The position numbers and the translations under genes were made by a program. Under the pieces are notes generated by a model that was given only the letters and a program-made list of their open reading frames with translations, did no database searches and was not told the origin of the DNA. Shown in pieces: positions 33,354 through 41,822 of a stretch of 56,236 bases of DNA; position 1 is the stretch's first letter; the number at the start of each line of letters is the position of its first letter. The stretch spans positions 1-56,236 of the forward strand of contig NZ_NFLE01000028.1 of assembly GCF_002160755.1 (NCBI RefSeq). Reading direction: 5' to 3'. The stretch comes from Lachnoclostridium sp. An14. Lineage in GTDB: Bacteria; Bacillota; Clostridia; Lachnospirales; Lachnospiraceae.

Positions 33354-35006
33354 TTACTTTTTCCGGTACAGCACCATGGTCTCGAAGGGCCGCAGCTCAA
33401 ATTTCCCGTCTGCCGGGCAGCCGCCCTCGTAGTTTCCAAGGAGCTTTTCAAAGCCAGCGGTGTCCAGCCCGGACTCCCAGACCGTCTCCCTGCCGTAGAA
33501 GTTATTCACCACCAAAAGCTCCTCGCCGCCGTAGGTCCTGCGGTAAGCGAACACCTGGGGATGGCGCTCCGCCAGGGCCTCAAAATCGCCGTAGGCCACC
33601 ACGTCGTAGTCTTTTCTCAGCTGCACCAGTTTCCGGTAGTAGTGGAACACGGAATCCTCGTCCGCCAGCTCCGCCTGGGCGTTGATGTAGGAACTGTTCT
33701 TCGTGACCTCCATCCACGGCTCGCCAGTAGTAAAGCCGCCGTTTGCGCCGCCGTCCCACTGCATGGGGGTGCGGCTGTTGTCCCTGGAGTGCACCTGAAG
33801 GATCCGGTAGGCGTCCTGCTCCGTCAAGCCCTTTTCCTGAAGGATGCGGAAATGGTTCTTGCTCTCCACGTCCCGGTACTGGGAAATATCCGTAAAGCCA
33901 GGATTCGTCATGCCCAGCTCCTCGCCCTGGTAGATGTAGGGCGTGCCCCGGAGACAGTGGATCACCGTGCCCAGCATTTTCGCGGACTCTTTCCAGTATT
34001 TGCCCTCGCTGCCAAAGCGGGATACCACTCTCGGCTGGTCGTGGTTGCACCAGAACACCGCGTTCCAGGCGTGGTGCTCCGCCATGCCCTTCTGCCAGGA
34101 GAACAGGATGTCTTTCAGTTTCTGGAAATCGTAGGGCACCAGCACCCATTTCTCATTTCCCATAAAGTCCACCTTCAGGTGGTGGAAACTGAACACCATG
34201 GACAGCTCCTTGCCGTCCTCGGAGGCGTAGCGGTAGCAGTTCTCCATGGAGGTGCTGGACATCTCGCCCACGGTGACAAATTCCGCGTCCGTTCCAAAGG
34301 TCTCCCGGTTTAACTCCTGGAGATACTTGTGGATGTTGGGCCCGTCGGTGTAGAACCGGCGGCCATCGCCCTCAAAATCGTCCTCAAAATCGCCTTTGCT
34401 GATTAGGTTCACCACGTCGAACCGGAATCCCTTTACGCCCTTGCTCATCCAGAAACGGACGACCTTGCGGACCTCCTCCCGCACTTCCTCGTTGTCCCAG
34501 TTCAAATCCGGCTGGGAGACGTCGAACAAGTGCAGGTAATACTCGTCGAACTTCTCCACGTACTGCCAGGCGTTTCCGCCGAACTTGCTCTCCCAGTTGG
34601 TGGGGGGCACGCCCGGCCCTTTGCCCTTTTTCCAGATGTAGAAATTTTTATACTTCTCATCTCCCGCCAGGGCCTTCTGGAACCACTGGTTGCGGTCGGA
34701 GGTGTGGTTAAACACCATGTCTAACATCAGCTTGATGCCCCGTTTGGACGCCTCCGCCGCCAGCTCCTCAAAGTCCTCCATGGTGCCGTAGCGGGGATCA
34801 ATGTTGTAGTAGTCCTCTACGTCGTAGCCGTTATCCTTCTGGGGGGATACGAAAAACGGCGTCATCCAGATGTAATCGGCTCCCAGCTCCTTGATGTAGT
34901 CCAGCTTGGCCGTCACGCCCTTTAAATCTCCCAGCCCGTCTCCGTTGGTATCGTAAAAGGACTTGGGATAAATCTGATATACAACGCTCTTTCTGAAATC
35001 TGCCAT
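33354..35006 (-). CDS. treC: Trehalose-6-phosphate hydrolase (phospho-alpha-(1,1)-glucosidase, GH13)
   Basis: The enzyme splits trehalose-6-phosphate into glucose and glucose-6-phosphate. The 550-residue GH13 protein has the four conserved regions. LMLDMVFNHTS is region I, GFRFDVVNLI holds the nucleophile Asp, TVGEMSS holds the acid/base Glu and WCNHDQPRVVSR holds the transition-state Asp. GADYIWMTPFFVSPQKDNGYDV is also typical. Start ATG 35006 has AGGAGG. The preceding gene is the trehalose PTS transporter (19-bp gap), which sets the substrate over oligo-1,6-glucosidase. Confidence 0.92.
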   Translation of the reverse strand: MADFRKSVVYQIYPKSFYDTNGDGLGDLKGVTAKLDYIKELGADYIWMTPFFVSPQKDNGYDVEDYYNIDPRYGTMEDFEELAAEASKRGIKLMLDMVFNHTSDRNQWFQKALAGDEKYKNFYIWKKGKGPGVPPTNWESKFGGNAWQYVEKFDEYYLHLFDVSQPDLNWDNEEVREEVRKVVRFWMSKGVKGFRFDVVNLISKGDFEDDFEGDGRRFYTDGPNIHKYLQELNRETFGTDAEFVTVGEMSSTSMENCYRYASEDGKELSMVFSFHHLKVDFMGNEKWVLVPYDFQKLKDILFSWQKGMAEHHAWNAVFWCNHDQPRVVSRFGSEGKYWKESAKMLGTVIHCLRGTPYIYQGEELGMTNPGFTDISQYRDVESKNHFRILQEKGLTEQDAYRILQVHSRDNSRTPMQWDGGANGGFTTGEPWMEVTKNSSYINAQAELADEDSVFHYYRKLVQLRKDYDVVAYGDFEALAERHPQVFAYRRTYGGEELLVVNNFYGRETVWESGLDTAGFEKLLGNYEGGCPADGKFELRPFETMVLYRKK

Positions 35007-35025
35007 AATAAATGCCTCCTGTTTC

Positions 35026-37011
35026 TTACTCAAACCGCACAATGTCCGTCTCGCCGGCCTTCACGTCCTCGCCGGTGGCAAAGGTGACATTCTTTGCCTT
35101 TCCTTCGTCCGTCACCACAAATACGGTGATGGTGGGGTATCCTGCCGCCTTGATCTTTTCCGGGTCAAACCGGAGCAGGGGCTGGCCGCAGTGCACCTTA
35201 TCTCCCTGTTTTACAAACATCTCAAAGCCGTCGCCCTGCATATTTACGGTGTCAATGCCTACGTGGATCAGCAGCTCCATGCCGTTTGCCAGGGTCAGGC
35301 CGCAGGCGTGGCGGGAGTCCTCCATCACTACGGTCACCTCAGCGTCCGCCGGGGCCACTACGGTGTTGTCCGTGGGCTCGATGGCCATGCCGTCTCCCAT
35401 GATGTGCTGAGAGAACACTTCATCCGGAACCTTCTCCAACGGTACTGCCGTTCCGCTTAAGAACGCCTTTAAGGTACCCGCGCCGCCGGCGCACTCTGCC
35501 TTCGCCTCATTTCCGGCCGCGCCGGTGATCTCTGTCACACCCTCTGCCTCAGCGGCGGGACTGCTCTCCTCCGCTTTGACCTCGCCCAGCCGGTCCTCTG
35601 CCGTCAGCTTTTTGCTGCCCACAATGTAGGTGAGCACGAAGGGGATCACGATGGCCGTCACCATGGCGATCAGGAAAATGCCCCAGAACTGCGGGAAGAT
35701 GGAAAGGATTCCCGGAAGTCCGCCTACGCCGATGCTGGTGGCCTGTACGCCGAATCCCACGGAGATCAGGGCCGCGCATCCGGAACCGATCATGCCGCAC
35801 ACCAGCGGGAAACCGTATTTTAAGTTTACACCGAACAGGGCCGGCTCCGTAACGCCTAAGTAACAGGAAATAAGGGCCGGTACGTTTACCTGCTGGGCTC
35901 TGTCATTTTTCTTCTGCAATACGCTCATGGCCAGTACGCTGGAACCCTGGGCGATGTTGCTGAGGGCGATCATAGGCCACAGCATGGTGCCGCCCGTAGC
36001 TGTCACCAGCTGGGAGTCGATGGCGTTGGTCATGTGGTGAAGTCCCGTCATTACGATGGGAGCGTAGCACAGGCCGAAGATGCCTGCGAATACAAAACGG
36101 ATATTGGAAGTCAGGCCCGCGTACACCACGTCACCGATGGCGTTGCCGATGGCCCAGCCGATGGGGCCTACTACCATGTGGGCCACGAACACTGCCGGTA
36201 CTAAGGAGCAGAAGGGCACCACGATCATGCTGATCACTGCCGGGCAGTGTTTCCGGAAGAATTTCTCCAGGTACACCAGCACAAAACCGGCCATCATCGC
36301 CGCGATCACCTGGCCCTGGTAACCAATCATTCTCACCTGAGCGAATCCGAAATCCCATACGGGGATCTGGTCTGCCGGGGTGGTGGCTACGTTAAAGCCG
36401 TTGAGCAGCTGGGAGGACACCAGGGTCAGTCCCAGGATGATACCGAGAATCTGGGTGGTGCCCATCTTCTTTGTGATGGACCACACAATGCCTACAGGCA
36501 GCAGCCAGAACACCGCCTCACCGATGAGCCACAGGAAACTGTCCACACCGGCCCAGAACTGGGAAATCTGCACCAGAGTCATGGTGCCGTTCTCAAAGAA
36601 CGCGATGCTGTCGATGATGTTCCGAAATCCCAGCACAAGACCGCCGCAGATTAAGGCCGGGATGATGGGGGCGAAAATCTCGCCTAAGTTGCTCATAAGC
36701 CTCTGAATCCAGGTCTGATTGCCCTTGGCCGCCTGCTTGGCCGCGTCCTTGCTCACGCCCTCTACACCGGCGTAAGCGGTAAACTCATTGAAAAATGTGG
36801 AAACGTCGTTTCCGATGATCACCTGAAACTGTCCGGCCTGGGTAAAGGTTCCCTTGACGCACTTGATGCCTTCAATCGCCTTTACGTCTGCCTTCTTCTC
36901 GTCTGCCAGTACAAAACGCATTCTGGTCATACAATGGGAAACTGCGGAGATATTTGCCTTTCCGCCGATGGCGTCCAGCAGCTCCCGAACTTCATTTTGA
37001 TACTTCGCCAT
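35026..37011 (-). CDS. treP: Trehalose PTS transporter, IIB-IIC-IIA fusion
   Basis: This permease imports trehalose and phosphorylates it. The 661-residue protein runs IIB (residues 1-85; phosphocysteine in SHCMTRMRF), membrane IIC (about 105-460; MTGLHHMTNAID) and a C-terminal glucose-type IIA (about 510-661; active His in ELLIHVGIDTVNM). The B. subtilis and E. coli trehalose permeases lack the IIA part, so this one needs no separate IIA-Glc. A Glu/Ala-rich linker joins IIC and IIA. Start ATG 37011 has GGAGG. The promoter carries two TreR-type operators. Confidence 0.92.
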   Translation of the reverse strand: MAKYQNEVRELLDAIGGKANISAVSHCMTRMRFVLADEKKADVKAIEGIKCVKGTFTQAGQFQVIIGNDVSTFFNEFTAYAGVEGVSKDAAKQAAKGNQTWIQRLMSNLGEIFAPIIPALICGGLVLGFRNIIDSIAFFENGTMTLVQISQFWAGVDSFLWLIGEAVFWLLPVGIVWSITKKMGTTQILGIILGLTLVSSQLLNGFNVATTPADQIPVWDFGFAQVRMIGYQGQVIAAMMAGFVLVYLEKFFRKHCPAVISMIVVPFCSLVPAVFVAHMVVGPIGWAIGNAIGDVVYAGLTSNIRFVFAGIFGLCYAPIVMTGLHHMTNAIDSQLVTATGGTMLWPMIALSNIAQGSSVLAMSVLQKKNDRAQQVNVPALISCYLGVTEPALFGVNLKYGFPLVCGMIGSGCAALISVGFGVQATSIGVGGLPGILSIFPQFWGIFLIAMVTAIVIPFVLTYIVGSKKLTAEDRLGEVKAEESSPAAEAEGVTEITGAAGNEAKAECAGGAGTLKAFLSGTAVPLEKVPDEVFSQHIMGDGMAIEPTDNTVVAPADAEVTVVMEDSRHACGLTLANGMELLIHVGIDTVNMQGDGFEMFVKQGDKVHCGQPLLRFDPEKIKAAGYPTITVFVVTDEGKAKNVTFATGEDVKAGETDIVRFE

Positions 37012-37034
37012 GATAGTGCCTCCTCCATTCACGA

Positions 37035-37050
37035 ACTTGTTTGAACAGCT
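37035..37050. promoter_or_regulatory. TreR-type operator 1 (imperfect)
   Basis: ACTTGTTTGAACAGCT is a diverged version of the palindrome ACTTGTTTAAACAAGT. It lies between the treP -10 box and its ribosome binding site, where bound repressor would block the transcript start. Confidence 0.6.
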
Positions 37051-37052
37051 TT

Positions 37053-37081
37053 AGAATAGCACACTTGTTTAAACAAGTCAA
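37053..37081 (-). promoter_or_regulatory. Promoter of treP-treC
   Basis: On the minus strand TTGACT (37081-37076) and TATTCT (37058-37053) are 17 bp apart. The perfect operator 2 fills the spacer, so repression by steric exclusion is expected. Confidence 0.75.
37063..37078. promoter_or_regulatory. TreR-type operator 2 (perfect palindrome)
   Basis: ACTTGTTTAAACAAGT is a perfect 16-bp palindrome placed between the -35 and -10 boxes of treP. The core TTGTTTAAACAA resembles the AT-rich palindromes bound by GntR-family TreR proteins. Confidence 0.8.
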
Positions 37082-37090
37082 GGCTTTTTC

Positions 37091-37119
37091 TTGACTTTTT
37101 TCCCCTGTACCGATATAAT
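37091..37119 (+). promoter_or_regulatory. Promoter of treR
   Basis: TTGACT (37091-37096) and TATAAT (37114-37119) have a 17-bp spacer. It diverges from the treP promoter with only about 10 bp between the two -35 boxes, so the two promoters share regulators. Confidence 0.8.
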
Positions 37120-37126
37120 AATCACA

Positions 37127-37141
37127 GATGTTTAAACAAGT
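37127..37141. promoter_or_regulatory. TreR-type operator 3
   Basis: GATGTTTAAACAAGT carries the same TGTTTAAACA core just downstream of the treR -10 box. Binding here would give autorepression. Confidence 0.7.
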
Positions 37142-37182
37142 TTTTCCATTTTTATTTTGTGCAAATTGCGAGGAAACCATTT

Positions 37183-37917
37183 ATGCCTAAGAGTAAATAT
37201 GAGACGATTTATAAAGACCTGAAATTAAAGATTGAATCGGGGGAATTTCCGCAGGGAGAGCTGCTGCCATCGGAAAACTCCCTGATTCCCATATACGGCT
37301 GTTCCCGCAACACCCTGCGGCGGGCCATCTCCCGCCTGGTCACTGACGGCTACGTCCAGACCATCCAGGGCAAGGGCGTGCGCAATATTTTCATTCCCGT
37401 GGACCAGACCTCCTACACCATCGGCGGCATCGAGAGCTTTAAGGAGTCCTCCATCCGCAACCGCAAGGTGGGAACCACCAGGATTCTCCAGTTTATCGAG
37501 CTCACCGCCGACGAACGTGTGTCCCAGCGCACCGGGTTTCCAGTGGGCGCGGAGCTTTACTACATCCAGCGCGTCCACTCCCTGGACGGAAAGCCGCTGA
37601 TCTTAAACCACAACTATTTTTTAAAGAGCGCCGCCCCCGGCCTGACGCCGGAGATCGCCGCCAGCTCCATCTACGAGTACCTGGAAAACAGCCTCCACAT
37701 GACCATCGTCAACAGCAAGCGGGTGATGACCGTGGAAAAGATCACCCAGATCGACGAAAAATACCTGGAGCTGGATGTAAACGACTACAACTGCCTGGCG
37801 GTAATCACCAGCCACACCTACAACAGCGACGGCGTCATGTTCGAATTCACCCAATCCCGCCACCGCCCGGACTACTTTCGGTTTCAGGACAACGCATTGA
37901 GGCGGCCGGCAGGATGA
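37183..37917 (+). CDS. treR: GntR/HutC-family trehalose operon repressor
   Basis: The 244-residue protein has a GntR winged helix (residues 1-70; KIESGEFPQGELLPSENSL, then CSRNTLRRAISRLVTDGYV) and a UTRA effector domain. Its ligand in other bacteria is trehalose-6-phosphate. It is divergent from treP-treC and has a matching operator in its own promoter. Start ATG 37183 is chosen over upstream alternatives because MPKSKYETIYKDL matches the family start, although only GCGAGGAAA is present as a binding site. A strong terminator follows. Confidence 0.9.
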   Translation: MPKSKYETIYKDLKLKIESGEFPQGELLPSENSLIPIYGCSRNTLRRAISRLVTDGYVQTIQGKGVRNIFIPVDQTSYTIGGIESFKESSIRNRKVGTTRILQFIELTADERVSQRTGFPVGAELYYIQRVHSLDGKPLILNHNYFLKSAAPGLTPEIAASSIYEYLENSLHMTIVNSKRVMTVEKITQIDEKYLELDVNDYNCLAVITSHTYNSDGVMFEFTQSRHRPDYFRFQDNALRRPAG

Positions 37918-37944
37918 GATGGCGGGTTCTGCTGAGTTGACAGC

Positions 37945-37998
37945 AAAACGGAGGGCGACCTCCCAAGCGGTTTGCTTGGGAGGTCGCCCTCCGTTTTT
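37945..37998. terminator. Strong bidirectional terminator
   Basis: AAAACGGAGGGCGACCTCCC and its exact complement GGGAGGTCGCCCTCCGTTTT make a stem of over 20 bp with T- and A-runs on both sides. It separates treR from the convergent repeat-protein gene. Confidence 0.95.
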
Positions 37999-38034
37999 GC
38001 CGGCAGTGTGCCGGAGTTTTTGATAGTGTTTTAA

Positions 38035-39666
38035 TTAGGAATGCTGCTCGGTGTCGCTGTGGTTCTGACACTTTTCGTCGCCACGGTATGTAATGACTCC
38101 CTTAGCATCGGTGCAGTAGTAGTAGCCATCGCGGTCTTTCAGATTTTCTTTCTTCTTCTGAATGCTACCGGCGGTATTTACCAGATAGTAGCTACCATTT
38201 GTGGTATCATCCATGCTTTCCGGTTTCTCACCCCAAGCATCGAATGGCTCATACTTCACATCATCTTCCGCTTCCATCCTGCGGCCTTCACGATAAATGT
38301 ACTTTTCATCATCAATGAATACGTACTCTCCATCTTCGGTTTCCTTGTAAGTTCCTTCTACCTTTTCAAGTGAGCCGAAAGCCGCTCCCTTGTAGGATCC
38401 CGTTTTGATGAAATAGTAGTTATATGTATCTCCTGCAAACTCCAATTTCATCTTTCCTGTCTTCATGGCTCCGTCGTCGCTATCTTCGCCAAAATAATAT
38501 AACAGGGTTCCATCAAAATTAAATGTTCCGTAGTCACCGGAATAATTAGTTTCTCTCGCCAGGTAAGCATCCAACTCAGATTCATCATCAATTAAATAGC
38601 TATCTTCAATAATCGTCGGATCACTGTCATTTAATCTGATTGCCTGGAGTCCATAAAGCATTTCACCATACTGATTAAACGCATATTTTTTCCCATCAAT
38701 CGTTTTAAACTGGCCAGTAATTAAGTTTCCGCCTCCTGTAGCATAATACCAATGCTCAATCTCATCATCATGATCCTGCTTATGCATATCCTCAGACGGG
38801 ATTGTATAGAACCATCCACTTACACGATTACCATAATCCTCGTAATTAAAGAACTGGTATACAGATGCAGTCGCAGTAGAAAGGCTGGCTATGGAATCCG
38901 TCGCCATCGTCCATTCATAGTCCATGGCTCCGTATTCATCAAAAGAATACTTCTGACCATTAATGGTTCTCGTTGTATCCTGTACTCTCTTTCCATTCTC
39001 TCTAAAATAGAAATAGTAGTACATAACGCTATCATTATCTTTATTTTTAGCCAGATTCTCTCTGTTTTCTTCTACATCAATGAGCTGCCATCCAGATTTT
39101 CTGGCACCGTCATTCTCAGCCCCACAATAATACATAGCTGTCTGCCAGTCATAATCTTCGTTGCACATTTCTGATACATCATTCACCCAGCCCCAAAGCA
39201 TACGTCCATCAGAATCAAACGCATACTTTTCGCCGTTAATTGTTTTAAAGGATGTCCCATTGTCACCAGCGACATAAGCTCTGCCATTATTCTGGAAATA
39301 GTACCATACATCTACAGCGGCATTCTTCTCATCAGCAGTATCATTATCCTCGTTTGCCCGCTGTACCCATTGGTTCTTTACCATAGCTCCATCTTCATTG
39401 GCATAATAGATGTAATCTTCATGTTCAATGATCTGATCATAAACAACGTAGCCATCCTCATCCAGATAAAACCAATTATCGCCGCTTTTTTTCCATTCAT
39501 TTGTAACAGGGTAACTGTCTTCATCGTAGTACATCCAGCCATCGTCTGTCTCAATCCATCCCACCATTTCTTCATCCGGTACTTCTGCAAATGAAGAAAA
39601 AGCCATGGTCATACAAAAGCCGCCTACCATAAGACATTCTGTCAACAGCTTTCCGTGTTTCTTCAC
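38035..39666 (-). CDS. Secreted choline/cell-wall-binding repeat protein 1
   Basis: The 543-residue exported protein has a signal peptide (LLTECLMVGGFCMTMAFSSFA) and then about fifteen CW-binding type repeats such as GWIETDDGWMYYDEDS and EWKKSGDNWFYLDEDG, spaced by longer acidic segments. No enzyme domain is evident. The start is GTG 39666 with AAGGAGA 8 bp upstream; the frame upstream has no family content. It is a tandem paralogue of the next gene: ordered blocks (KTINGKKYAFN, GEMLYGLQAI and LYYFGEDSDDGAMK) recur in both. Composition is visibly lower in GC than the neighbours. It may be a structural or adhesive surface protein. Confidence 0.85.
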   Translation of the reverse strand: MKKHGKLLTECLMVGGFCMTMAFSSFAEVPDEEMVGWIETDDGWMYYDEDSYPVTNEWKKSGDNWFYLDEDGYVVYDQIIEHEDYIYYANEDGAMVKNQWVQRANEDNDTADEKNAAVDVWYYFQNNGRAYVAGDNGTSFKTINGEKYAFDSDGRMLWGWVNDVSEMCNEDYDWQTAMYYCGAENDGARKSGWQLIDVEENRENLAKNKDNDSVMYYYFYFRENGKRVQDTTRTINGQKYSFDEYGAMDYEWTMATDSIASLSTATASVYQFFNYEDYGNRVSGWFYTIPSEDMHKQDHDDEIEHWYYATGGGNLITGQFKTIDGKKYAFNQYGEMLYGLQAIRLNDSDPTIIEDSYLIDDESELDAYLARETNYSGDYGTFNFDGTLLYYFGEDSDDGAMKTGKMKLEFAGDTYNYYFIKTGSYKGAAFGSLEKVEGTYKETEDGEYVFIDDEKYIYREGRRMEAEDDVKYEPFDAWGEKPESMDDTTNGSYYLVNTAGSIQKKKENLKDRDGYYYCTDAKGVITYRGDEKCQNHSDTEQHS

Positions 39667-39756
39667 GTATGTATCTCCTTTCATAAAAACGGGTGGGGAG
39701 ATTCCCCACCCGCTCGGCAATTAGAATTTCATTTTCCTAAAACTGTGAACTAGTAA

Positions 39757-41430
39757 TTAGTCCTCAATGGTGTTGGTGTAGATGCACTTGTCGTGATTCT
39801 CATCCTTCGGATCAAGGTAATCCTTATCGGAAGCAATTGCAGTTACTACGCCATACTTATTGGTGCTGTAGTACCAATCATCGCCATCCTTAACGCTGGA
39901 CTTATTCTTCATGATAGAACCAGAAGCGTTGATCAGAACAAGATTATTATTAGTTGCTGCACCCTTCAAGTCGCTTCTCTTGTAGGTCTTACCCGTCTCA
40001 ACATCAACAGCCTGATATCTCAGATCGCTGTCAGCAGTTACCTTTAAGCCATTCGTATAAACAGCCTTGTCATCATATACGCGAGACTTCTCTACGTACA
40101 GGCCATTTCCGCCATTTGCTCCGTTAGACAGCTTATACTCCTCGTATACTCTATCAGATCCAAAGCCCTTACCCTTGTTCTCACCAGTCTTCATGAAGTA
40201 GAAGTTATAAACCTCACCATCAATCTCTACGTTCTGGCTGCTCAGTTTCATAGCACCATCTGCGCTATCGCCGAAGTAGTAAATATCCCACGCGGAGCCA
40301 GCGTATCTGCCGGAATTCTCATCTACATACTTATCAAGCTCGGATTCCTCATCGACCTTGTAGCTCTCAATCATGTTGCCAGCAGAATCAAACTTAATAG
40401 CCTGCAGGCCGCTCAGCATCTCGCCTTTATCGTTGAAAGCATACTTCTTGCCGTTGATGGTCTTGATTACGTTAGCATACAGAGTACCATCGTTCTTGGA
40501 GTAGAACCACTTCGCCTCTGCATCGTCGTATGCACTGCCATCAAGTTTCTCAGCCGGGATCTCATAGAACCAGCCCTTAGCTCTGTTACCAGCCTCACGG
40601 TCATTGTAGTACTGCCATGTAGAAGCGGTAGCAGTAGAGTCCTCAGTAGTGGTGGCGAACTCATCCGTCCACTCGAACATCATTACACCAGCATCATCAA
40701 ATGCATACTTGTGACCATTAATGGTCTTGGTTACATATACGCCATCGTTAATGTTATCTGCAGTAGCATATACTTTCTTACCATTGGAGTTGAAGTAGAA
40801 CCAGTAATCCTGCTCCTCCTCATCCTCTCTGTCGTTGAATCTCTCCTCAACGCTCTCATCTAATACGTGCAGCTTAGCCCATCCAGTTACCTGAGCACCG
40901 TCATCAGCGGTTCCACAGTAGTACAGGCCAGTTGCCCAATCAGCCTCATCAGTTACTCTGTCGCCGTTCTGATCAACCCAGCCCCAGAGCATTTTTCCCT
41001 CGTCATCGAAGGTGTACTTCTTGCCATTGATGGTCTTAAAGGATACGCTGTCGCCCTCAGAAGCGGTGTAAGCCTTACCATTGTTCTGGAAGTAGTACCA
41101 TACGTACTCGGAATCATCCTCGTCAGCGTCGTCATTCTCTAACTGGATCCATCTGTTGGTAACCATAGCGCCGTTGCTGTCTACATAGTAGTAGTCGCCG
41201 TCGTCCTCAACAAGCTCGTTGGTAGCCATCTCGCCGTCGCTGTTTAACCAGAACCAGTAGTTTCCAGATTTCTTCCAAGTGTCAGTTACCTGATAGCCAT
41301 CGTTATCATAGTATACCCATGTACCATTCTCCTCGGTCCAGCCAGTAGCTGCGAAGGAAGTCATGGATGCACCAAGAGCTAACAGGGCAGATGCAGATAA
41401 TACTGCAACTAATTTAGTCTGCTTTCTCAT
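39757..41430 (-). CDS. Secreted choline/cell-wall-binding repeat protein 2
   Basis: The 557-residue protein has a signal peptide (LVAVLSASALLALGASMTSFA) and many CW-binding type repeats (TGWTEENGTWVYYDNDG, then DTWKKSGNYWFWLNSDG). Its middle and C-terminal parts align block by block with protein 1, including ESELDKY and YYFGDSADGAMK. No catalytic motif is visible. The start is ATG 41430 with AAGGAGAG; the long frame upstream to 41712 is noncoding. A 90-bp gap separates it from the paralogue, so they are probably co-transcribed from the promoter at 41501-41528. Codons are more AT-rich than in the housekeeping genes. Confidence 0.87.
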   Translation of the reverse strand: MRKQTKLVAVLSASALLALGASMTSFAATGWTEENGTWVYYDNDGYQVTDTWKKSGNYWFWLNSDGEMATNELVEDDGDYYYVDSNGAMVTNRWIQLENDDADEDDSEYVWYYFQNNGKAYTASEGDSVSFKTINGKKYTFDDEGKMLWGWVDQNGDRVTDEADWATGLYYCGTADDGAQVTGWAKLHVLDESVEERFNDREDEEEQDYWFYFNSNGKKVYATADNINDGVYVTKTINGHKYAFDDAGVMMFEWTDEFATTTEDSTATASTWQYYNDREAGNRAKGWFYEIPAEKLDGSAYDDAEAKWFYSKNDGTLYANVIKTINGKKYAFNDKGEMLSGLQAIKFDSAGNMIESYKVDEESELDKYVDENSGRYAGSAWDIYYFGDSADGAMKLSSQNVEIDGEVYNFYFMKTGENKGKGFGSDRVYEEYKLSNGANGGNGLYVEKSRVYDDKAVYTNGLKVTADSDLRYQAVDVETGKTYKRSDLKGAATNNNLVLINASGSIMKNKSSVKDGDDWYYSTNKYGVVTAIASDKDYLDPKDENHDKCIYTNTIED

Positions 41431-41500
41431 AATGAATGCACTCTCCTTTTTCCTTTTTTGAAATTCTTTGTTCGAAATTCTTAATTGCACTACGAGGTCA

Positions 41501-41528
41501 TTATACTTCTTAAAGCGAAAATTAGCAA
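41501..41528 (-). promoter_or_regulatory. Promoter of the paired repeat-protein genes
   Basis: On the minus strand TTGCTA (41528-41523) and TATAAT (41506-41501) lie 16 bp apart, giving a leader of about 65 nt. Upstream, AAGGAGGTGACCTCCT (41576-41591) forms a near-perfect palindrome. The rest of the 41431-41822 gap is AT-rich without a gene. Confidence 0.6.
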
Positions 41529-41727
41529 TACTTTTTTTGTCAAGGTACAACAAAAATTTTTTGTAATCCTGCTCTAAGGAGGTGACCTCCTCATCACAAA
41601 CACAGTATAGTACATTTCTTTTAAAAATACCATAACTTTTATCTGTGGTTTTTCTTACGTAATTATTACGAAGTCGCTGTTTTTTACGAAAATTGTACAG
41701 ATTCGAGTACAATCCTGGAATTTGGCC

Positions 41728-41755
41728 TTGAAAATGGGGGGAGGCGTGGTATAAT
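41728..41755 (+). promoter_or_regulatory. Promoter of the licC-licA fusion gene
   Basis: TTGAAA (41728-41733) and TATAAT (41750-41755) are spaced by 16 bp. Transcription would start about 60 bp before the ATG at 41823. It diverges from the repeat-protein promoter. Confidence 0.65.
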
Positions 41756-41822
41756 GTTCATATCTTTTGAGTAAATTCTGTTTTTGAACATTCATTAAAA
41801 ACAGCCAAACGGAGGACTTTTT

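Noticed and set aside
41431-41712. N-terminal extension of repeat protein 2
   Set aside because: The frame upstream of 41430 is AT-rich noncoding sequence; the signal peptide begins at the ATG with AAGGAGAG.
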